A stretch of DNA of 64,000 nt from assembly GCA_949825045.1 (NCBI GenBank), contig OX463822.1:32552703-32616702 (forward strand). Reading direction: 5' to 3'. The notes beneath the pieces were generated by a model. The model made no database searches. It was not told the DNA's origin and saw only the letters and a list, made by a program, of their open reading frames with translations. The translations under genes and the position numbers were made by a program. Shown in pieces: positions 55,991 to 64,000 of this stretch. The number at the start of each line of letters is the position of its first letter. Within the stretch, counting starts at the first letter, position 1. Source of the stretch: Argyresthia goedartella (taxonomy: Eukaryota > Arthropoda > Insecta > Lepidoptera > Argyresthiidae).

Positions 55991-57925
55991 TTATTTATTT
56001 ATTATACTAATATTGTGCCCGCGTCAAGATTCGTCGGGCCAGCCCTTTTCTCAAATGGTTTAGCGAACGACTTAGAATCTAGATAATTCAAGAGAGCCTG
56101 AGCTCTCAGATTCGCAGGATAAGATGTGGTTAGCATCATGCAATATCGGTAAATACCTGTTCCATTAAAGTATCGCGAAACCCGTTTCTGAAAATAGTTC
56201 CGATTTTAGATTCCCTAATCACTATGCAATTATCTTGACTCGGGTCAAAAAAGTAACTATAAAATACAAACTCGTAAATGCGGAAACAAAAATTAATCCA
56301 GCTTAACATGAAGTATGACATTAGATGAAACCGGTCGACCTTCTACACTACACCCACACACAACACAACATGTACAAATACAAACGACCGACGCAGGCGC
56401 CGACGCTGACTCATCCAACATTTGCATATTAGTTTAGTTACAAGCTATACCTGAAGCTACGCTAAAAGCCGAACCTAGCAAAATAAAGATAATAGGTACT
56501 TATAAAAGACGTAATTAAAAAAAATAACGCCTAAAAAGCACAAAACAAGCAGATAAGACAAAGTAATTATTTAGATTCGATAAAATTATTGTTAAATTAG
56601 GTAAATTAAATTAAACTGTATGAGATTTAATTGATCCCGCCGTCATACAGTTCAAACTCATGACGCTCCTATTTTCCACTTCGTGCAGTCGGCTAACAAT
56701 AACAAATCAAAATCAAAAGGAACGTCAATATTTCTTTTCACTTCTCATGCTCGAAAAGTCCTATATGCTGGATGTGGGCTGCACACAAACACATTTTAGG
56801 CACTAGTGCATAAAGTGTTGTCGTCATCTAGACCACAGAGTAATAATCTAGACTAAGACAATTGAGCCATTCAGCCTGACAGACGAGGTGACTGCGTTAA
56901 TAGTAGATTGTTAACCGAGGGCTGAAAGTCACCCATTCCTGACGAGATGTTTTGGCGCTCGAACGAAGTGAGAGCGCCAATAGTTCGAGGCAGAAATGGG
57001 TGCTATCACCCGAGTAAAACACTCTACTTTTCATTACGAATACGAGGAAAGTAAACACAAGCCAGTTAAAATCAAAATTATTTTCATTACTCATACTCTG
57101 AAAGGGGGTCATTGTTCATCCAGGCACCGTGCTGAAAGTGGTACATGCCTGCTCTAAAGCAGAAAAGTATTAAAAAATATATATATGAATCGTAGTTTAT
57201 ATTGAAGAACGCAATGGTAGTAACCTATACAGCCATAAAACGGAAGTATTTTTTTAATGTTATGCTCAAAGTAAAAGACATCAACGGGGGCACCGAAATT
57301 ACTTTTTTTATGAGTAGAATTTTTAAACTTGAGTTTGTTGTTTGTTTTTTAATAAAATAATTTTGATTTCAAGTGACTTTGTTTTTAATAAAATAAATTT
57401 GTTATTATAATACATTTACTTTAATTTATTTTCATTCTATGTTGCATATTAAAAAAATGAAACTAAAAACTAATAAAAACAAGTGTAATTAACAAAAACA
57501 TTAAAAAATCTAAGTATGACTTGGGCAGTATCGCGTACGACCTAAACTAGAAATGACATGCAGAAAAAGAAAAAATATACTGTGGCGGGAAAGAGACTTG
57601 TTTTTGACTTTTATTTAGTTGTTCTTTGCAACACTAGTTGTTTTACGAAAGTTAATTCATAATGATGTCGTCAAGTGAATAGGAAATAATGCTTACGCCT
57701 AACACACTAATGGAAGCAAAAGCAAAAGGAGTTGTTAAACAGACGTTGCCGCCTAAATCCAAGCAAATATATCTTAAAACGTATGAAAATTTCAAGCTCT
57801 GGAGAAGCGGCGAACAAGGCAATACATTCTCAGAAGGTATTTTTTTTTGAAACAAATGAAAAAATTTAAGCAAAATCGTTTCAGCCACAAAATGTTGTTG
57901 TATTCGTTTTTGTGTTTTCCTCAGC
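55990..57925. other. No supported gene; small hairpins
   Basis: 56605-56655 resembles the inner part of the foldback at 3328. TTGGCGCTC / GAGCGCCAA (56952-56980) is a small perfect hairpin. A 91-codon reverse frame at 57652-57927 has no domain. Mostly AT-rich. Confidence 0.4.
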
Positions 57926-57929
57926 AATC

Positions 57930-58195
57930 CCTTTCATTTGATACCCATATCATAGCGGTTGCTGTAAAAATTATAAATCGCCATTTTGTAACGTCCGCCA
58001 TATTCGATTAAAAATGGCGACAATGAATGAATCGTGGATTGTCATCGGAACCAAATATGTGTGCCAAATTTCAGCTCGATAGCTTCAGTGGAAGTGGGTG
58101 AAATATTGATTGCAATATTCCAGGACATACATACATAGGTACATGTGAAGTTAAATAAAAGCTTTTGATAATAATAAAATGACAAAAGCTTCCCG
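57930..58195 (+). repeat. Dispersed repeat family L
   Basis: TTTCATTTGATACCCATATC, CGCCATTTTGTAACGTCCGC, TGCCAAATTTCAGCTCGATA, then ACATACATACATAGG and TAAATAAAAGCTTTTG. The order is familiar from dispersed moth repeats; single copy here. Confidence 0.55.
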
Positions 58196-58509
58196 TCAAT
58201 TTTCTTTTTTAATTTAGTTTTTAGTTTTCGACATGTTTTAGACTAAGGAACTTTATACTGCTAAGTCATTTAATGGTTAGATATGTTTTTAAATAATAAT
58301 TGACTTCTATTTTATCTAGTTTAAATAATTTAGTAATAGAAAATATAAACTAAACATAAAATAACAAGTTTATTCTACGAAGTTTTATTGTGCGTGTGGC
58401 TGTTAGGCTCGATTATCTCAGCATTTAAAACAATTTTACTTGTGCACTAGAGCATAAAAGTGGCAGTTTGTGCAGCATACATGCAGCACAAACACGAACT
58501 TTGCGAGCA

Positions 58510-58697
58510 TGAGAAGTGATATAGTAGATTTTCTACGAGTTCGCAAAGGCACCGAGAAGTTTAGGGCACGATCCGAAGGCGAGGTCGTAGCGAGGTTCGT
58601 AAAGAAGCCTTTTCAATCGAGTTATGAATATATTTTTTCCGCCTGAGATCCCAAAATCAAGCGGCTAAGTTGCTATTTTGAGGTTAGAATGCGGGAA
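58510..58697. repeat. Short repeat family F, reversed
   Basis: Reverse of 10953-11133: CTACGAGTTCGCAAAGGCA at the left, CCGCCTGAGATCCCAAAATC and TTGAGGTTAGAATGCGGG at the right. It abuts the LINE 3' UTR that follows. Confidence 0.65.
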
Positions 58698-58705
58698 ACG
58701 TAATT

Positions 58706-58862
58706 TTTGCCTCTTCTCTACATTGGACCACTGTGGGAAAGGGGGAGAGCGTTGATGTTTAAAAATCTCTTTTAAATATAGGTCGTGTTTACTAGTACAT
58801 ATATTGCACATTCATTATTATAAACAATATGCAGGAATAAATAATTACAAAGTTATCATGCG
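58706..58862 (-). repeat. LINE 3' UTR fragment
   Basis: TTCTCTACATTGGACCACTG and AAAATCTCTTTTAAATATAG match the 3' UTR at 5130-5215 and the reverse of 22280-22390. The terminal tail is replaced by the family F repeat. Confidence 0.75.
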
Positions 58863-58889
58863 AGTTCTTCAAAATAATCAGACGGCACC

Positions 58890-59045
58890 TGTGATGTTGT
58901 GGTCGCTCGAATCTAGGCTGGGGTGGAAGAAAAACAAACTCCAGTTCGTGTATGTTTACATGTTTGTGACGCCGCTGTTTCTGGTTCCCACGACACAGGG
59001 TATCGTAGTGTGGGGCCAGATGCAATGTATGCCTGTATTCAAATG
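58890..59045 (+). mobile_element. SINE family C, 5'-truncated
   Basis: Starts in a decayed B box (GCTCGAATCTAGGCTGGGG) and keeps CGCTGTTTCTGGTTCCCACG and ATCGTAGTGTGGGGCCAG. Confidence 0.75.
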
Positions 59046-59049
59046 ATAT

Positions 59050-59835
59050 TTTGTGTTATAAAAATAACTGCGCCTGCAGATGGCGCTCGAGTCTTTGCTT
59101 TAATGAATAAAAACTTATTCTCTGCAAAGTTTGGTTTAAATCTTGGTTTGTATCTAGAGATTTAATGGACTTTACAACTCAGCTATTGTGCCTACCATAA
59201 GTAGAAGAAACACTAAAGGCTATGGTATGGACCGAGAGGTATGGAAGCTTTGTAATATTTTTAATCATGGGTCAGGAAACTCCTCTTTATCACGAAGTTG
59301 CTAGTAGCTCCCTAAATTTTCACCAAACTTAGGTAAAAACACTCGCATTGGCTGTTATTGTATCGGAATCTGTTTGATAAACCTACTTTACACCTGCCTT
59401 GCTCGTAAAGACCTACTTACTTACGTTCAAAGAGTGAATGTAAGTTAGTCTTTACGTCATTCATTCATTGTCTGCATTGAAAACTACGTTCCATTTTCAA
59501 ATTACTTTGCAGAACAAGCAATGCTTGATATGTAATGGATTTTCATACAACTTTACAGTTCAAGCTATGCAAACCTCCTTGGTCAAAAACTCAACCAACA
59601 CAAAAAAAAAGAAAAATTGGCGGTAATTCAATCGATATTATTTGAAGTTTGATAAAGTTTATCTCAAATTAATTACCTAATTAAAAATGTCAAGTGATGA
59701 AGTGGATATGGAGGATATCAGTGGATAAAATCACATTAAAATTAATATGTAGGTACCTCATTAGTTTTTTGATATGAATTTAAATTACCTACATTGTTTT
59801 ATTTTATTTGTTGTGTTTTATTTTCCTCGCAAGAA
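59050..59835. other. No gene; imperfect hairpin at 59404-59456
   Basis: CGTAAAGACCTACTTAC is mirrored, with gaps, by GTAAGTTAGTCTTTACG. The rest is featureless. Confidence 0.45.
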
Positions 59836-59837
59836 AG

Positions 59838-60055
59838 GTGTAAAATAGTATACTTCTCTCGGGTTGTAAGTAGCTATTGCACCCTCGAACTATATCCGCC
59901 CTTGCTCGCTTCGCTCGCTCAGGCGTCTAAATATCTCGGGTGCACTCGATCCTTAGAGCCCTTTGCGAGCGAAGCTCGCACGGGCACCAAATTGCATCTC
60001 ATTCCGTAATAGCTCACTTACTTCCCTTGTAGCGTAATGTACTATTGCTATTTCC
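59838..60055. repeat. MITE-like repeat related in plan to family J
   Basis: GTGTAAAATAGTATACTT at the left and GTAGCGTAATGTACTATT at the right are loosely inverted. GCTCGCTTCGCTCGCTCAGG and GCGAGCGAAGCTCGC lie inside as hairpin-forming words. Confidence 0.45.
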
Positions 60056-60059
60056 ATCT

Positions 60060-61790
60060 TCAAAGAAAACATTTGTTTGGTATTACAAGTGTGTTCTCGA
60101 GTTCCTTTACCTGCTGCTCAATGTATTGTCAATGTGTTATATTTGTGTTGCGAGTCGCAAGTGGCTACCTACTACAAGTACTACAAATTTAACCTGAAGC
60201 TCTATTTTTTAATCGCTCGCATGACTTTTATGTCACGCGAGCCTCTTTTCTACTGATTTTCCTTCGACATCCGAAATTTCGTATTTTTCAGTCATTCGTC
60301 TGCAACGAGTGGTCAGGCCCACTCGTTGCGCAAGTCGAATAGTAGAATAAAAGTCAAATACGTCAAAGCTAATGTCAACAGTGTCAACACAATCTGAAGT
60401 GTCAGTTTGCTGTTTCCACGCGTTTTTTTTTTTCAAAATTGAATCCAAAACGTCAAATATGTGACGTTTGCGACAGATTTAACAGCCCGATTTGTTTATT
60501 ATTATAGCTAGGATTTATAAGGCAGCTTAACTGAACAGACAGTCGTACAGCCTATAATATGACAGCATTTAATGTTCCGTTTCCTATGCGATTTTTACCG
60601 GTTTTTCCTTTTTCAAATCAACGTTTCCGAATTTATTGGCAACACCGATGACGAACGATTCGAAAATGCAGAAAAGCGACGTCATGTGACTCGGAAGTCG
60701 AACGTGGCTTATGTCGCATGCGATATATTATGTCACTCGAGTGATTCAAAAGTAGAGCTCCTGACCCCGTGACAGCGTCGCTAACGTCAATGGCTTACGA
60801 ATGAGATTAGCTTACGCCACCGGGCCCGATAAGTTTGTGGTCCTATAAATCATTTTATTAGTCATCTGCCGAAAAAAAAAAACAATGTTCACTTGGCGCC
60901 TCCACATTGGACGAGCGGTGACTAGGAGCCGCGGCGAGCACGACTGAATTTAGTGTATGATTTATTAGAGTAAATTAGGTGGTGTGTTTATACTTGCGGT
61001 CCTTGCCTGATTGCGTTAGCTAGTAGATATGGGATGTGAAGCAGCGATGAATAAAAGCACGATCTTGGATCGTACATGATATATTAGCCGAAGCACAGTG
61101 AAGGGACAGTTCTTAGCACACACGTTACAGTCAACTTAGTGGAGCGCTAATGAAGATCTAGATAAAGTCTTTATCTGAAACAAAGAAACCTAGATTTGGT
61201 TTTACTAGAATGTCGTGCGCTCGATAAGTTTTTCACTGGGCGTTAATGCACTCCGTGGTCATTTTTCCGTAGGAGACGAAAATTCTGTATTGCTTAAAGG
61301 TCGAGAAGCACTTCCAGAAGGTCCAGGGTCAGGTAAAGTCGTTCTTGTCTAAGAACCAGGATCACCAACCCTCGTACTTGCCAAAGGCATAGTCTTAATC
61401 CGTACGGTAGTGGCTTCTGGATCGGTATCCATTGTAACAAAGCTGAGGTAAACAGATAAGCAGATATCGAAGTCCACGTAAACAACAGGGAAAGTCGCGT
61501 ATAGAACAGGAAGTGTATGAAAATCGTAAGTACCCGCTTTTCATCACAAAACCATTTGTCAAAATTTTTTTAATCGCGTTTTGTTTCATACTTGCTAAAT
61601 TAATCATATAATCCATATCGTTTAAGAAAAAAATACGTATGAATACTACGTCGTTGTTTTTATAAATCTTAGGAATAGGTATGGTTTTTAGTGATATGGA
61701 GTCTTTTATTTACGGTTAAAATATACTACTGAGTCCAATTATATATTTTTCAATGGTATCATTGCCGCATTTTTTTCGGCAGCTCATGAA
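60060..61790. other. No supported gene
   Basis: Includes reverse frames at 60233-60448 (71 codons) and 61294-61616 without known domains, and a GC-richer patch at 60890-60950. The 61380-61480 stretch has an open reverse frame rich in Thr and Pro, too short to classify. Confidence 0.4.
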
Positions 61791-61793
61791 ATA

Positions 61794-62525
61794 AAACCGG
61801 GAAAGTGAGAGTAGGACGTCGGACCCGCGCACGAACGGTTCCGTACCATTGTACACGGAAAAACGTAACACGACGGTATTTTGAACGAGTATACCTTTTA
61901 AATTCTTAATAATAAAATGTTAAACACAAAACATTTTTAAAATGTTTCAATGTACGGCCTTGAATGTAGTCCTAGTACATTCAAGGCCGTACATCGAAAC
62001 ATTTTAAAAGTGTTTTGTGTATGCAGTATATAAGTATTGAACTATGTACTCAGCTAAACGAACTCATTGAAAGCGGAAGTGGATAGAAATGGAGTAATTA
62101 ATTTTCAGGTATAAAATCTATTATGATAAAAAACTTAATATTATTCATTATAATTCGAATGAGCAATTATTAATATTATAATTACAATTTACTAAGCACA
62201 GAACTCAATACCCGCAGTTAAAGAACTTTTCCGATAATATCGGGAGAGTCCAGTTCAGTTCACTGATAAACAAATAAAACAAAATGGCTTAGAAAATGGC
62301 CTTACAAATAATCTCTTGTATGGGTTCTACTTTTAATTAATAAAAACCCGTATCTGTTGTTATAGCGGCAATAGAAACAAATTCACACTCTGTGAACATT
62401 TCAGCTCACTGCCTATTTCGGTTGATCCGGTAGAGCCCGGTGACAGACTGATAGACGGACTGACGGACGGACAGCGGAGGCTTAGTAATAGGGTCCCGTT
62501 TGGCACCCTTCGGGTACGGAACCTT
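61794..62525 (-). repeat. Family D repeat, interrupted
   Basis: The left end (ACCGGGAAAGTGAGAGTAGG, CGCGCACGAACGGTTCCGTA) and the right portion (from about 62318: TGTTGTTATAGCGGCAATAG, then TACGGAACCTTA) follow the order of 44119-44530, but about 290 bp of extra sequence lies between. The extra part includes the foldback at 61924-62020. Confidence 0.6.
61924..62020. repeat. 97-bp near-perfect foldback
   Basis: 45-bp arms (61924-61968, 61976-62020) pair with two mismatches around a 7-nt loop. The left arm starts ACACAAAACATTTTTAAAAT. Confidence 0.92.
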
Positions 62526-62770
62526 ATTAGCCAGTTATTAGTACTTTAAAAAAGGTGTTTTAAAGGACTTATTGCGAGGATTTGTATTTTAAAAACGTGA
62601 AATACTTAGTTAAAAAAATAATAAGAAAATAGGCAAAAAATACCATTGTATCCAAAAACTACTCACTTTTTTGATATTTTACCATTAAGATTTCTATGCA
62701 ATAAAGGATATGAATATGAACTTTACTTAAATATAATAGGAAAAATAAAGATAACTGTATGGTTTAAATA

Positions 62771-62989
62771 GAGGGGGCACAATTTCCTTCAATACCACAT
62801 ACAGATATATAAATGCACCTGGTTACGTATATGGAGTATTAAGATAGCCGCACCAACAACTTTGTAAACAACATTTTGTTATCTAAACAGAGGAAAATTG
62901 ACCTAATACCTAATGCCTTGAATTGAAACTTGAATTTCATTGTGTGGTGGTACGGAACCCTTCGTGCGCGAGTTGCACTTACTTGACCG
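62771..62989 (+). repeat. Family D repeat, 5'-truncated
   Basis: CTTCAATACCACATACAG, AAATGCACCTGGTTACGT and GGAACCCTTCGTGCGCGAG follow the right two thirds of 35141-35516. Orientation opposite to the neighbouring copy at 61794-62525. Confidence 0.75.
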
Positions 62990-62994
62990 TTTAT

Positions 62995-64000
62995 TTGCGA
63001 ACAATCTTTACCTAAGTACAATGTTATTATTGACGACGGAACCAAAACCAGGGCTTATCGTTTTTAAAGCGTCGTAAACACGACAAGGAAGCAGAATTCC
63101 AATTAAAAGGTCAATCACCCGCCACCTGTCACAATCACAACAGTAATGCAGCATTCGTTGTCCCCTTCTTTTACAAATTAAAGTGGAATATTGCATCTTA
63201 TTGCTATGGCACGCATCACGTCACGAATTCCTTCTGCGGCGGTGACCGCCATCCAAGATAGAAATAGTCTTCCAAATTTGAAAATTGCTTGACAGTTTTA
63301 TCGCACGAGATTTCAGCCGGGAAATTTGTTAGACAGGTTAATCCCGACCTCATCTAATGTTCTGTTAAATAGGGAATATGTATGTACCTTAGGGCTGAAT
63401 ACGGATTGGGTAAGCATGCATGTATGAATTTTTAAAGTGGGTTGATTTGGGTAAAACCCCGAAAAATAGAGTTGTGTGGCAAGCAGAAACAAAAATCATG
63501 TTACAGATATTTGCGGAGGTCTATCGGGAGATTGAGTTAACGAGAGGTAAGTAGGTTGAACTGAGACAGGATAAATTACCCTCATAATCGTTGAGCTACC
63601 GGAGGAAACATAAAAGCGCCGTAAAGAACAATACAGCCGCAATTTCGATGGAAATGTACGGCCGCGTATAATCCCATCACGTCATAATAAAGGTTGAGAG
63701 ACGGTCCCGCTCGTATCTCTACAAATTTCACGCACACCGAATTCCACACGAATTGCGTTTCAACAAAATACTTTCGCAAATGTCCTAATCCTCACCCTTT
63801 TTGCCGATGACCGATAAAAACCCGCGAATAAACAAAAGCGCGCTATTCGAAAATGGCGGCTACTTTCATATTTCGAATTTCGAGCGTGGACTTTCAGCTA
63901 CAATTTTCGCGTCAACGGACGCCTATTGTTTTCTTTTTCGGCGGCAATTTGGACGGCGCTGTCAGTGGTCTTTTTGGCGGCCGGTTTTAATCGGTGTTGC
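62995..64000. other. No supported gene; GC-richer right edge
   Basis: From about 63800 the sequence becomes richer in CpG and ATGGCGGC-like words, with a 45-codon frame from 63853. This could be the neighbourhood of a promoter lying beyond the window, but nothing here identifies a gene. Confidence 0.3.

Noticed and set aside
61294..61616. Exon of an unknown gene or retrotransposon
   Set aside because: Overlapping reverse frames without motifs; a weak Thr/Pro-rich look is not enough to classify it.

Overview
The window reads as AT-rich nuclear DNA of an insect, almost certainly a moth or butterfly. Three things point there: the tRNA-derived SINEs, the repeat that ends in CGGCCAAGTGCGAGTCGGAC and starts with AGGGTTCCGTA, and the LINE, BEL/Pao, hAT, Tc1 and piggyBac relics together. 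There are no operons, ribosome binding sites, rRNA genes, functional tRNA genes or CRISPR arrays. Nearly everything recognisable is mobile or tandemly repeated. The only candidate host exon is a short THAP-like start exon at 26203-26288.

Layout. 1-1975: 3' part of a BEL/Pao retrotransposon (integrase broken by frameshifts, possible 3' LTR). 2080-3083: dead Tc1-like transposase. 3.2-8.1 kb: foldbacks, SINE pieces, two LINE fragments and a TA-flanked MITE (6802-7031). 8.9-9.3 kb: 24-bp minisatellite. 10.8-11.3 kb: LINE fragment interrupted by a short repeat. 16.6-19.1 kb: three SINE families and a long AGGGTTCCGTA repeat. 21.3-22.5 kb: jockey-like fragment abutting a second LINE. 23077-26075: complete hAT transposon with 8-bp target duplication and an uninterrupted spliced transposase of 661 residues. 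26.1-29.8 kb: THAP-like exon, a hAT-like MITE and foldbacks. 29811-32183: about 54 copies of a 44-bp satellite. 33984-34330: MITE with 43-bp inverted ends. 36-39 kb: SINE, motif-array element and palindrome. 39738-43878: full-length APE-type LINE flanked by a 12-bp target duplication, with one frameshift. 44-64 kb: dispersed repeats, a 42-bp minisatellite, a piggyBac C-terminal relic, nested SINEs and long stretches with nothing recognisable.

The most unusual pattern is a family of short elements (about 29.5, 34.1, 37.75, 46.8, 52.15 and 54.8 kb). They share a core containing GCGAAGCCCCC and a CTTCGTGTTAGGTTGAAC-like box. In at least three lineages this core sits between arms built from different short motifs in inverted orientation. 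The second main item is the apparently intact hAT element lying about 120 bp upstream of the THAP-like start codon.

All calls come from reading the sequence and from remembered family features; no searches were run. LINE clade names and repeat boundaries are approximate. Letters used for repeat families are labels for this window only.
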